From JAXGTD01 sp040775095 (GTDB lineage Bacteria > Pseudomonadota > Gammaproteobacteria > Chromatiales > Chromatiaceae): DNA of 34,390 bases. The stretch spans positions 1 to 34,390 of the forward strand of contig JAXGTD010000030.1 of assembly GCA_040775095.1 (NCBI GenBank). Reading direction: 5' to 3'. Positions 9,007 through 17,433 of the stretch are shown here, piece by piece. Position numbers and translations under genes: made by a program. Within the stretch, counting starts at the first letter, position 1. Each line of letters opens with the position of its first letter. The notes beneath the pieces are model-generated. The model saw nothing but the letters and a program-made list of their open reading frames with translations, made no database searches and was not told the DNA's origin.

Positions 9007-9834
9007 ATGCTCAGAGAGCTTGCACAGAGGCTTGGCCTGACGCGGGGAGCGAGGTTCGCGCCCGATCAGATCGAGATCGTCATCGCCACGAAAAACAGCG
9101 CGGGATGGATCGGGACCCTGTTGGAGGAGTACCGCCGGCTCGCCATACGGCCGTTTATCCTGCTCGACGGGTTCGGCGAGGACGAGACCGAGCAGATCCT
9201 GCGGCGCAAACGCGCACGCTACAAGAAGCTGTATCCGGAGTTTCCGAGGGTCGAGGCCATGATCCAAGAGATTCCGCGGCATATCCAGGCCAACTGGGCG
9301 CTGCGACTCGACGACGACGAGTTCCCATCCGGGCAGCTGCTGAAATGGATCGAAACCCACCTTACCCAGGCGCAGGCACCGGTACTCGGCGTGCCGCGCC
9401 GGTGGCTGCGTCTCGGAACAGGCGGGCACTGTGAGTATTCCAATCACCAGGTGCTGCGCTGGCTTGACGATCGAATGGACATTCAATGGCGACTGTTCAG
9501 ACCGGACCAGGTCGAATACACGACCGATATCCATTCGGCGGGATTCCTCGTCCCACGCGGAGAGCTGTTACCAGAGTCCGCCTATCTCGTTCATTTCGAC
9601 TGGATCCTGCGATCCATGGAGCAGCGCGCGAAGAAATTGGATGGCTACGACAGGCAAAAACCCGGCGCGGGGTCGAGCTTCCGAGACCTCTATCTCTGGG
9701 AGACCGCCGACAGCGCGGTGCACGGATTCAAGCGGATGGAGACGACCGAGTTCGACCGGCTCGCCGGTCGGCTCAGGCTGCGTGCCCAGATTGATCAGCA
9801 GCACCCAGATTCCCAGGCCGAGCGCGTACGATAG
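9007..9834 (+). CDS. GT-A fold (family 2-like) glycosyltransferase
   Basis: A 275-aa protein and the only plus-strand gene in the left half of the window. It opens with a GT2-like nucleotide-binding strand (IEIVIATKNSAGWIGTLL, about 19-36). A metal-binding acidic triad lies in ALRLDDDEFPSGQLLKWIE, where DDD is the probable DXD motif. The C-terminal part has many aromatic and charged residues (HCEYSNHQVLRWLDDRMDIQ), as in small GT2 proteins of polysaccharide clusters. I start it at the ATG at 9007, preceded by AAGG 6 nt upstream, because the in-frame extension upstream has implausible composition. It converges on the sulfotransferase/DUF707 gene with 61 bp between stop codons, where a strong hairpin lies. 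The substrate cannot be inferred. Confidence 0.8.
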   Translation: MLRELAQRLGLTRGARFAPDQIEIVIATKNSAGWIGTLLEEYRRLAIRPFILLDGFGEDETEQILRRKRARYKKLYPEFPRVEAMIQEIPRHIQANWALRLDDDEFPSGQLLKWIETHLTQAQAPVLGVPRRWLRLGTGGHCEYSNHQVLRWLDDRMDIQWRLFRPDQVEYTTDIHSAGFLVPRGELLPESAYLVHFDWILRSMEQRAKKLDGYDRQKPGAGSSFRDLYLWETADSAVHGFKRMETTEFDRLAGRLRLRAQIDQQHPDSQAERVR

Positions 9835-9846
9835 CGCATCGGGCGA

Positions 9847-9882
9847 CTCCCGGACCGCGGGCGTTCCCGCCGGCCTCGGGAG
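9847..9882. terminator. Hairpin between convergent genes
   Basis: Between the converging stop codons at 9834 and 9896 lies a nested stem-loop. An outer CTCCCG (9847-9852) pairs with CGGGAG (9877-9882), and an inner GCGGG (9857-9861) pairs with CCCGC (9866-9870) across a CGTT loop. There is no clear T-tract on either strand, so it is at best a weak or factor-dependent bidirectional terminator. Its placement is the main argument. Confidence 0.45.
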
Positions 9883-9895
9883 ATACGTTCCTCAT

Positions 9896-12535
9896 TCAGG
9901 GGCGGACCGGTGGAGGCTCCGGATTGGCGGCCTGGACGGCATCACCCGGCACATCGGCCTGTCGGCCAGGGAGCACAAAGAAGCCGGCGTCGGCGTCATA
10001 GAGGCGCCGAAGCAGGCGGTATTCAAGCAGCGGAAAGATATTCGCCTGGCTGAGCATCCGGTAATAGGCACCGCCGGTCAGATCGATCGGCTTGGAGTGG
10101 CGGACAACGATCTCATCGACCACCGCCGCATGACCGCCCAGACGCGAGCCGACGAGCTTTGCCAGCGCGACATCGAGCCCCCAACCGCTAATGGTTTGGC
10201 CGAACAGCGCCCTGCCCAGATGCAACGCCCGGCGCGATACCACGGGCATCATGATCTCCACCCCATTGACCGCGCGCAGACCCGAACGACCGGTCGTTCG
10301 AAACACCGGATGGCAGCCGTACGAGTCGGGCGAGAGACTCGGTTGCGTCAGATCGAGGCCATGCCGGGTCGCGGTCGCGAACAGGGCCGAGATATCGGCC
10401 TCGGTCAGCTCGATATCGTCGTCGAGCAGAAACAGATAATCGTAGCGCTCGAGCAGCCCTGGCCAGTCAGCCAGGATCGCGTCCACCGCGGTGAACTTGG
10501 TCCCGGGGAGACTCCCCTGTTGCGCAAGCTCCACTTGGCAGGCGATCCTGCCCCGGTACGTCGGATCATAGTGGTTGACGATCAGGTCCCAGTCCTGGTC
10601 CGCACCCGACAGCCACTTCTCGTGCAGCGAGCCGCGGCCACATTGAAGCAGAACCGCGGTGCGGTTCTCGCCCCTGCGCTCGTCGCGGACCAATCGCGTC
10701 ATGGTTCGCGCGCGATAGTCATGCTGCAAGGCGACAAGCACGGTGCTGTCCCTGTAGGCCCCGGGCGCGAAATCGCGGCCGCTTCGGGCGAAATGCTCCA
10801 ATGCCGTCGATCGGCTACAGGCCCCCTCGTTCGCCGCGACATAGGTGTCTGTATCGAACAAGGGATTCGGATCCCAGCCCGCGGCGGCCCCCGCCTGCAG
10901 GTAGTGCAGGAACGGATTGATGTCGGCATCGCGCAACGCGGGGTGCTCGTCGAGGTACCATGCCGGGTCGAACAGGGGATGGGGACTGCACCCTCGCTTC
11001 CACCCGGTGTCGAGATAATGCAGCACCGGGTTGATGTCCTTCGGCTCACAACCGGGGTGCCGGGCGAGGTACCAGGCGGTATCGAACAGGGGATGCGGAT
11101 CGCGCCCTTCTCGCCATCCGTCGATCAGCCAGTCCAGCATGGGGTTGGTACCGGACAGGACCACCCGCGGATACTGTTCCACATACCACGAGACCGAGAA
11201 CAACCCGGACTCGGTGAGCCGCTTGGCCTGCCTGCGCAACGCCAGCCGCCGCGAGAGTCGGCGCGAGGCGCACCACCATAGCAGCCTGATCCCCCCGGCG
11301 GCATGCGCGGTGAATCGGGGCCATTTGGCCTCCACTGCCCGAAGGGGACGCCCAAGCTGCCACGCGGCCGAGAGCTGGATCGCGTTGAGCCGGTGCAGGA
11401 GCCTGTTCTTGAGGTCGACGAGCGCCAGGTTCTCCTGCTGTACGAGCGCCAGGCGCGATTGGGTGCTGGCGATGGTCGCCGCATGCGCGGCAAGGTCGCG
11501 CGCGAGCTCGTCGACCCTGGCCCTGTCTTGCCGGAGCGAGCGCTGCAGGGTTTCGACCTGATCCTCGAGGTCGGCGCGGGTCTGCTCCAGTTGGCTGACG
11601 CGCGATGCCGACGCCAACACGAGCTCACGCTGCGCGTCGCGCTCCGAGCGAAACAGGTCGCCCAGGGCATCGTCGGCCCGATCGAGCTCACCACGAAGTC
11701 GATCCAGGCGCTGCATCGCGGGGACCAATCGCGGGTTGGACTGCAGATCGATGAGGGCCAGGTACGCCGCCGCGGCCCACCCGGCGACGGCGCTCCCGCT
11801 CGGCAGCCGGTCACCGGGGATTGCATGATGGCGATGGCGCTGCTGCAGAAACGCGGCGATCGCCGGCTCAGCGGTCTCCAGGGGAGTCGGCCAGGTGACG
11901 CCGAGCGCCCGGGTGATTCGGGCGACCGTCCCGCGCGGGTCGTTGAGCATGCCATCGTAGGTCACGAAGACGCGCGCTCGACCGCGGCTGCCATACTCCG
12001 CGTCGAGCACGTGGCGGAGCCAAAGCAGGAGCGACTTTCCCGCGTCGAAGCCGTCGCGCCGCTGCAGTGATGCGACCACCTCGAGCGGGTTGCGAAGCGG
12101 GATGATGCTGACGGGTGCCGCCCCGACGGATTCCAACACTGGTATCCACAACGGCAAGAGTCGGCAGATGCGCGGGTCCTTCAACACAAAACACGACGAG
12201 CGGCCAAACTCCCGCTCCAGGGTCGCCACCGCGCGCGACTCGTAATGCAGCCGCTCGCCGGCATCGAGACGCCCCGGATGCACGCGCAGCCAGTCATCCC
12301 AAGCCGCTCCCAGCGATGCCAGGATCTCGTCATTGAGGTGATAGACGTCGAGCGACTCCCAGAAGCCAGCCTCATTGTTGCCCTCCACGGCAGGCATCAG
12401 ATTCCTCGGGAGATCGGCTCCCAGGAGGCTGATGGTGCGGGTCAGGGCAGAGGTGCCGCTGCGATGCATGCCCAGGATCAGAATCGCGGTGCGACCGCCG
12501 GACGGGCGGGCGCCAGCTTCAGGATCCAATGACAT
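9896..12535 (-). CDS. Sulfotransferase / coiled coil / 38-aa repeats / DUF707 fusion
   Basis: An 879-aa multidomain protein. Residues about 15-280 form a PAPS-dependent sulfotransferase domain, with a 5'-phosphosulfate loop GMHRSGTS (22-29) and a 3'-phosphate-binding segment PLRNPLEVVASL (146-157). Residues about 275-385 are a coiled coil. Residues about 440-575 contain four repeats of 38 residues, marked by W450-Y451, W488-Y489, W526-Y527 and a degenerate T564-Y565, each with an NPxLHYL and PHPLFD core. The C-terminus (about 615-855) resembles DUF707: GSLHEKWL, LFLLDDDIEL (DDD at 705-707) and GWGLDVALAKLVG, a GT-A-like layout. The start is the ATG at 12535, with GAAGAG 7 nt upstream; an earlier in-frame ATG at 12550 has no such site. 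It may both sulfate and glycosylate a surface polymer; that is inference. Confidence 0.85.
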   Translation of the reverse strand: MSLDPEAGARPSGGRTAILILGMHRSGTSALTRTISLLGADLPRNLMPAVEGNNEAGFWESLDVYHLNDEILASLGAAWDDWLRVHPGRLDAGERLHYESRAVATLEREFGRSSCFVLKDPRICRLLPLWIPVLESVGAAPVSIIPLRNPLEVVASLQRRDGFDAGKSLLLWLRHVLDAEYGSRGRARVFVTYDGMLNDPRGTVARITRALGVTWPTPLETAEPAIAAFLQQRHRHHAIPGDRLPSGSAVAGWAAAAYLALIDLQSNPRLVPAMQRLDRLRGELDRADDALGDLFRSERDAQRELVLASASRVSQLEQTRADLEDQVETLQRSLRQDRARVDELARDLAAHAATIASTQSRLALVQQENLALVDLKNRLLHRLNAIQLSAAWQLGRPLRAVEAKWPRFTAHAAGGIRLLWWCASRRLSRRLALRRQAKRLTESGLFSVSWYVEQYPRVVLSGTNPMLDWLIDGWREGRDPHPLFDTAWYLARHPGCEPKDINPVLHYLDTGWKRGCSPHPLFDPAWYLDEHPALRDADINPFLHYLQAGAAAGWDPNPLFDTDTYVAANEGACSRSTALEHFARSGRDFAPGAYRDSTVLVALQHDYRARTMTRLVRDERRGENRTAVLLQCGRGSLHEKWLSGADQDWDLIVNHYDPTYRGRIACQVELAQQGSLPGTKFTAVDAILADWPGLLERYDYLFLLDDDIELTEADISALFATATRHGLDLTQPSLSPDSYGCHPVFRTTGRSGLRAVNGVEIMMPVVSRRALHLGRALFGQTISGWGLDVALAKLVGSRLGGHAAVVDEIVVRHSKPIDLTGGAYYRMLSQANIFPLLEYRLLRRLYDADAGFFVLPGRQADVPGDAVQAANPEPPPVRP

Positions 12536-12844
12536 CGTGTGGCTCTTCATTGTCGTCAAGCACCAGCCGCAGAAACCCGGCCTGCCAGGGAGATCCCCAC
12601 CCCGTCGCCGCGCGTGGCAGCAGGCGGACAAGGGGACAACCTCGGAGTCGGATCCCGTCGGGGTTCGCGCGGACGTTCAAACCAGGCGTCGGAGCGAACA
12701 CGAGAAACGGCGCGGTCCCGACCGACGCCCGACTCGCCACTGCGAGGCGACCGCAGACGCGCCGTCGGCCTTCAATTGGTGGCCGACATCACCGGCGAGC
12801 CGGGGAAACCGCCGCGAGGGGGACATGCCAGGTGGCCGCTACGT
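12536..12844. other. Gene-free stretch downstream of kdsD, with stem-loop
   Basis: This 309-bp interval lies between the kdsD stop and the start of the sulfotransferase/DUF707 gene, with no convincing reading frame. At 12764-12787 there is a perfect 7-bp stem, GTCGGCC and GGCCGAC, with a 10-nt loop, starting about 58 nt after the kdsD stop. It could end the gspL-M-N-D-kdsD transcript, but no T-run follows it. A promoter for the next gene is expected in the remainder, and I could not identify one. Confidence 0.35.
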
Positions 12845-13819
12845 CTATTTCTGCACGACCCCCACCACGCGGTCGGCATCGACGACCACGAGCAGTGTGA
12901 TCGCACGCTCCGCCATGACCTCGATGGCGGTCTGCATATTACTGTCGACACCGATGGACACCGGATGCCCGGTCATGATGTCGCCAGCGGTTAATCGGAA
13001 GAAACCCTCCCGGTTCGCCTGCAGGGCCCGGCGAAGGTCGCCGTCGGTGATGATGCCCATGGCCCGCCGGCGATCGGCGCTGACCAGGGCGATGCCCAGC
13101 CCACCCCGGGTGATCGCCAGCAGCACATCGTCGGTTGATGCGTCGGGACCCACGAACGGGAGGTCATCCGTTCGCATCTCCTCGCGCACGCTGTGCAGCA
13201 GACGGCGGCCCAGGCTGCCGCCAGGATGAAAACGGGCAAAGTCCTGCGGCTGGAAGTCGCGGGCCTTCATCAGCGCGACCGCCAGCGCATCGCCCATGGC
13301 AAGGGTCGCGGTAGTCGATGCCGTCGGCGCGAGTTGCAGCGGACAGGCCTCCTTCTCGACGCGCACCGAGAGATGGAAGTCGCTGTTCATCGCCAACGTC
13401 GACTGGGCGTTTCCCGTCACGGCGACGGTGATATTTCCGTTGTTTCGAAGGAACGGGAGCAGGCGAACCAGCTCCTCCGTCTCGCCGGAGTTGGAGATGG
13501 CCAGGAAGACATCGCTCGCCATTACCATGCCGAGATCACCGTGAAAGGCCTCGGCGGGATGCATGAAAAACGACGGCGTACCGGTACTGGCCAGGGTGGC
13601 GGAGATCTTCTTCCCGATGATGCCCGACTTGCCCATGCCGCAGACGATGATCCGTCCCTCGGCGGCCAGGATGTGGGCGACCGCCGCGGAGAACGCGTCG
13701 TCGAGCCTCTCCTTGAGGCCAAGGACGGCGGCGGCCTCGATGTCGAATACCTCCCTGGCAATCGCTTGGTGGTCGGCGTTTGCCGCGCCGTCGACGTTGT
13801 GCATGGTCGATGCCGTCAC
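12845..13819 (-). CDS. kdsD: Arabinose-5-phosphate isomerase (KdsD/KpsF family)
   Basis: Interconverts D-ribulose 5-phosphate and D-arabinose 5-phosphate, the first step of Kdo synthesis for LPS core or Kdo-containing capsule; cytoplasmic. The 324-aa protein has an N-terminal SIS domain (about 40-190) with family hallmarks GMGKSGIIGKKISATLASTG (61-80), FFMHPAEAFHGDLGMV (84-99) and AISNSGETEE (107-116). Two CBS motifs follow after HPGGSLGRRLL (198-208), with GIITDGDLRRAL in the first. The C-terminus is short: it ends at VVGVVQK, where relatives usually continue with a HxHDLLRAG-type tail, so about 9 residues are missing. The GTG at 13819 is 4 nt after the gspD stop, suggesting coupling; an ATG at 13804 is the alternative. 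Its place at the end of a T2SS operon is unusual and fits the adjacent glycan genes. Confidence 0.93.
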   Translation of the reverse strand: MTASTMHNVDGAANADHQAIAREVFDIEAAAVLGLKERLDDAFSAAVAHILAAEGRIIVCGMGKSGIIGKKISATLASTGTPSFFMHPAEAFHGDLGMVMASDVFLAISNSGETEELVRLLPFLRNNGNITVAVTGNAQSTLAMNSDFHLSVRVEKEACPLQLAPTASTTATLAMGDALAVALMKARDFQPQDFARFHPGGSLGRRLLHSVREEMRTDDLPFVGPDASTDDVLLAITRGGLGIALVSADRRRAMGIITDGDLRRALQANREGFFRLTAGDIMTGHPVSIGVDSNMQTAIEVMAERAITLLVVVDADRVVGVVQK

Positions 13820-13823
13820 GGAT

Positions 13824-16034
13824 TTAGAACTTGGTATCGAGGTTCTTGAGCTTGCTTCGGAAGTCGTTGGTCACGCTCTCGACATCGGCGTCGCTGGTGA
13901 TGACCCGCGGTGTCAGAATCACGACCAGCTCGGTGCGGGCGGCCTCGCGCTTGGTCTCACCGAACAACGGACCGAGAATTGGCGCGCGGTACAGGCCGGG
14001 GACGCCGGATTTGCCATCCGAGCGCGCGTCCTGAATCAGGCCACCGAGGACCACGGCCTGATTGGAGCGCACCGCGACGTTGCTGGTGATGTTGCGCGTG
14101 CGGAAGGTCGGCGAGTTGAGCGGCCCGGTCTCCGAGGCCACGGTGCTGACCTCCTGCTCGATCTCCATCTGCACCATCCCCCCCGGCGTGACCCGCGGCT
14201 TGACCGAGAGCATGACGCCCGTGTCGCGATACTCGATCTGGTTCAGGACCCGGTCCGTGGTGCTGGTGCCCTGCTGCTGGGTGGTCGCGATCGGCACCTG
14301 CTCACCGACCTGGATCTGGGCGGTCTGGTTGTCCATGACCATCACCGAGGGTGAGGAGAGCACGTTCACAAGGTCGTCGGAGGCGAGTGCGCTGAGCGTC
14401 GCCCGGATGGTGCTGGGCCGCAGGATCACGGACCAGTTGAACCCGGGGTAGGTCTTCGGCGTGCCGCCGTCGGACGAGCCACTGAGCTCCCATTCGCTGC
14501 GGTAGTCCTCGGTTGCGAGACCAAAGAAGTTCCACTGCACGCCGTAGCGGAGATTGCCAGTGAGCGTGATCTCGACGATGGTCGCCTCCACCAGCACCTG
14601 CAGCGGAACGATGTCGAGCTGCTTAAGGGCATCCAGGATCTTCTTGTAGTCGCGCGCACTCGAGCGTACCAACAGCGAGTTGTTGATCGTGTCGGCGACG
14701 ATACTGACCGGGGAGGACAGCTCGATGGTGCTGGAGACCGCGCGCCGCGGGGGCGTCGCCGTGGCGCCTCCGGTGCGCTCGGCGCCGCCCTCGGTCGACG
14801 ACGCGATGGAGGTCTGACTCAATCCCGGCGCGACCCCGCCGACGCTGCGTTGACTACCCCCACCACCGCCCGACTCGGAGAACAGCTGGCTGAGCACATC
14901 GGCGAGGTTTTCCGCGTCGCCGTGGCGCACGCGATAGACGAAGAGCCGCTGCGCGGCACTGCCGGTGGCCTCGGCGATGTCGAGTCGCTCGATCCAATCC
15001 TTGACCTTCGCCAGGTAGCTCTCCTGCGGCGAGATCACCAGCAGCGAATTGGCGCTCTCGACCGGAATGAATCGGAACAGGCCCTTGAATGGATTGCCCG
15101 CATCGCCGGCGAGCAGCGTCTCCAGCTGGGTCGCGACATCGTTTGCCTTCGCGTACTCGAGGGTGAAGAAACCCACCGACAGACCGGCCATCCAGTCCAC
15201 GTCGAAGACCTGGATGGTATCGAGCAGATTGCCCATCTCCGGGCTGGTGCCGGCAAGCACGATGAGATTTCGCAGCGTGTCGACACGCACGATGCTCCCC
15301 TCCGGGGCCATCGGCTGGAGGATATTGCTCATCTCCTCGGCGCTGATGAAGCGCAGCGGCACGACCTGGACGCTGTAGCCCTCGGGCAGCGCGCGCGAGG
15401 ATTCGCCGAGCTGCGGCACGATGCGGCCCTTGACCGCGTTGGTCAGCGGGACGATCTCATAGGTGCCGGCGTTGTCGACCAGCGCAGCGTTATTCATGCG
15501 CAGCAGGGTCTCCAGGGTCGGGATGAGCAGATCACGCCGCAGTGGGCGGCCAGTCTGCAGCGACGCGGTTCCCTGCACCGCCGGGTCCAGCACATAGTTG
15601 ACGCCGAGCAGGTCGCCGAGCACGACCTTGACCACCTCGCGGATGTCGGTGCCGTCGAAGTTGAGCGTGACATCGCCGGGGGTCGTATCGACCGAGGGCG
15701 GCGACACGCGCCGGACAAACGATCCGGTGCCGCGCGAGATGGAGTCTTTCGCCCGAGGGGCCGGCTCGTCGCCGATCGCGATGCTCGTGGACGTGCGCAC
15801 CGGCTGCGTGAGCGCGCGCTCGCCGACCTCGTCGACGATGTGCCCCTGATAACCGCCCACCTTCTCGGTCGGGTCCCAGACCAGGGTCTTGCACCCGGGA
15901 ATGAACACCAGCGCCAGGATCAGGACGCCTGACGTCAGGGCCACGGTCAGGGAGCTCGCCGCGGGTATCGGATCATGGCTTAAGTCTTGCATCTGAATCG
16001 GACCTGACGGGTCAGGGTAGGCGGCTCGGGTCAT
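13824..16034 (-). CDS. gspD: Type II secretion system secretin GspD
   Basis: Forms the outer-membrane channel of the T2SS. The 736-aa reading frame has an N-terminal hydrophobic segment (about 28-45) ending in IPGC at residue 48, a plausible lipobox; lipid modification is inferred, as for Xanthomonas XpsD. Then come N0 (about 121-198, NFDGTDIREVVKVVLGDLLG), N1 (222-280), N2 (285-350) and N3 (363-475) with a Gly/Ser-rich insert at 388-430. The secretin C-domain (about 478-712) has LVEATIVEI, VLSSPSVMVMDNQTAQ and VPGLYRAPILGPLFG. Residues 713-736 are a short tail, so there is no long S-domain. An ATG at 15992 is an alternative start. It follows gspN after a 164-bp gap containing TATAGT but no matching -35 box. 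Confidence 0.95.
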   Translation of the reverse strand: MTRAAYPDPSGPIQMQDLSHDPIPAASSLTVALTSGVLILALVFIPGCKTLVWDPTEKVGGYQGHIVDEVGERALTQPVRTSTSIAIGDEPAPRAKDSISRGTGSFVRRVSPPSVDTTPGDVTLNFDGTDIREVVKVVLGDLLGVNYVLDPAVQGTASLQTGRPLRRDLLIPTLETLLRMNNAALVDNAGTYEIVPLTNAVKGRIVPQLGESSRALPEGYSVQVVPLRFISAEEMSNILQPMAPEGSIVRVDTLRNLIVLAGTSPEMGNLLDTIQVFDVDWMAGLSVGFFTLEYAKANDVATQLETLLAGDAGNPFKGLFRFIPVESANSLLVISPQESYLAKVKDWIERLDIAEATGSAAQRLFVYRVRHGDAENLADVLSQLFSESGGGGGSQRSVGGVAPGLSQTSIASSTEGGAERTGGATATPPRRAVSSTIELSSPVSIVADTINNSLLVRSSARDYKKILDALKQLDIVPLQVLVEATIVEITLTGNLRYGVQWNFFGLATEDYRSEWELSGSSDGGTPKTYPGFNWSVILRPSTIRATLSALASDDLVNVLSSPSVMVMDNQTAQIQVGEQVPIATTQQQGTSTTDRVLNQIEYRDTGVMLSVKPRVTPGGMVQMEIEQEVSTVASETGPLNSPTFRTRNITSNVAVRSNQAVVLGGLIQDARSDGKSGVPGLYRAPILGPLFGETKREAARTELVVILTPRVITSDADVESVTNDFRSKLKNLDTKF

Positions 16035-16198
16035 GGATGAAATGGCAGGCAGTCGCTGTGTGACGTGCCTGGATCGGCAACCCCCGGGGTCTTCGTGACA
16101 TCACTATAGACAGGGCGTTACAGACACCCTACTCACGGGCCGTCGCTCGGGACGCGGTGACCCGACAAACCAGCCGGCAATCCTGCGCGACACGCCAA

Positions 16199-16819
16199 TC
16201 AGTCGGGCGGCCGCGGGGTTGGTATCGCCGTCGGCCGCCGCCCATTGGTTGATTGTGGAACGGCGCCCCGTGGAAGGCGCTGGGGAGCCGCGGGATTGCG
16301 AACGCCTGGCGAGGCGGCGGGCGGTGTGTGCTCGTAATCCCGCAATACTATCTGATCCGTTTCCCCCTGTCGCTCCAGCACGAGCGCATCGGGATGGATG
16401 TCTTTGACGGTCCAGCCTTCCAGGTCATCGCCCAATCGCACACGAACCAGCTCCTTTTGCCGCGGGCTGCGCACCCAGGCGGATACGCCGCTTGGCGCGA
16501 TCACCACCGCATTGAGGTCCATGCCGTCGAGCTCCGTGAGGTGGTTGGGTTGAGACTGCTCAGCCTCCGCCTCGGGTTCGTCCGGCGGCGGACGCCGCTC
16601 AGGCAGAAACAGCGGCCGCTCCGCTATCGACGCGTAGTCTTCGGCGATCGGCTCCGGCGCCAGCAGCTCCTGCGCGGGCAGGGCGCTGTCACCCCCGCTC
16701 GGCGGGGCACTGGGTGGCGCCGGTTGCGGCAACGCGGGGGGCGCGGGCGGCCAGGCGTACCACTGCAGGTAGAGTAACCCACCGAGGGCGAGCACCAACG
16801 CGATCAGAAGGGGCCTCAT
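16199..16819 (-). CDS. gspN: T2SS inner-membrane protein GspN/XpsN-like (GspC role)
   Basis: A 206-aa bitopic protein. It has one N-terminal membrane segment (about 4-22, LLIALVLALGGLLYLQW), a Pro/Ala-rich linker and the motif ASIAERPLFLPERRPP (about 63-78), which is characteristic of XpsN-type proteins and resembles the RPLF-type motif before the HR domain of GspC. A small beta-rich periplasmic domain (about 95-160, including LNAVVIAPSGVSAWVRSP) follows, then a Pro/Arg-rich tail. In Xanthomonas-type T2SS, XpsN links the XpsL-XpsM inner-membrane platform to the secretin XpsD, replacing the GspC connector; no separate gspC is visible here. The start codon overlaps the gspM stop by 4 nt (ATGA), and gspD follows. 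Family assignment is good; the exact name (GspN, GspC or XpsN) varies between annotations. Confidence 0.85.
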   Translation of the reverse strand: MRPLLIALVLALGGLLYLQWYAWPPAPPALPQPAPPSAPPSGGDSALPAQELLAPEPIAEDYASIAERPLFLPERRPPPDEPEAEAEQSQPNHLTELDGMDLNAVVIAPSGVSAWVRSPRQKELVRVRLGDDLEGWTVKDIHPDALVLERQGETDQIVLRDYEHTPPAASPGVRNPAAPQRLPRGAVPQSTNGRRPTAIPTPRPPD

Positions 16820-17433
16820 TGCGTTTGCCCCAGGGTGTAGCCGGAGAGGTCGAGCCGAACAGTGAGGTCACCGGGCGCGGGGCCGGCCGCCGCCCGACGC
16901 ACCCGTTGGCGCGCGTTGCGAACCGTGTTCGCCCGACGCGAGCTCATCGAGCGGATCGACATCTGATCGACAAACAGGAACGGCCGGGCCGATTCGATCC
17001 GCAGCAGCATGTCGAGCAGCTGCTCGGTGGAGCCCTGCAGCTGCACGCGCACGCGCACGCGCGGCGGGTGGTCGGCCGCATCCACGGGCAGCACCTGGGT
17101 ACTGATCGGGCGTGCCCCGGCGGCGCGCACGATCTCCTGGACCTCGCTCTGCAACTGGGCCCCGGCGAGGGCCGGGGTGTCGGCGTCGAAGTAGAAGGCC
17201 TTGACGTCATCGTTGGCCTGGACGTGCTCCAACTCGGCCTTGAGTCCCGGCAGGGTGCCGATCAGCCGCTGCAGTCTGGTCAGCTGGTCGCGCTGCAGGG
17301 CGATCTCCTCGTCGAGATCGTGGACGCGCTGCCACCAGGGCAGTGCCACCGCGAGGGTGAGCAGTGTCGGGATCAGCAGGAGCGCGCCCCAGGCCACCAG
17401 ACAGCTCGCGCGTTTGGGGTCGAGCCGAATCAT
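16816..17433 (-). CDS. gspM: T2SS inner-membrane platform protein GspM (subtype b, PilO-like)
   Basis: A 205-aa bitopic inner-membrane protein. It has a short cytoplasmic start (MIRLDPKRASCLVAW), one membrane segment (about 14-32) and a coiled-coil stretch (about 34-70, VHDLDEEIALQRDQLTRLQR). A periplasmic ferredoxin-like domain of the GspM-b/PilO type (about 80-160) contains RVRVQLQGSTEQLLDMLLRI and ARPFLFVDQMSIRS. A basic, low-complexity insert (about 165-185) precedes the final beta strand, DLTVRLDLSGYTLGQ. It pairs with GspL to form the assembly platform linking the cytoplasmic ATPase to the pseudopilus. It overlaps gspL upstream and gspN downstream by 4 nt each, a tight operon. Confidence 0.9.
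   Translation of the reverse strand: MIRLDPKRASCLVAWGALLLIPTLLTLAVALPWWQRVHDLDEEIALQRDQLTRLQRLIGTLPGLKAELEHVQANDDVKAFYFDADTPALAGAQLQSEVQEIVRAAGARPISTQVLPVDAADHPPRVRVRVQLQGSTEQLLDMLLRIESARPFLFVDQMSIRSMSSRRANTVRNARQRVRRAAAGPAPGDLTVRLDLSGYTLGQTQ

Noticed and set aside
16035..16198. A TATAGT box upstream of gspD as an internal promoter.
   Set aside because: No -35 element at 16-18 bp spacing could be found, so I mention it only in the gspD entry.
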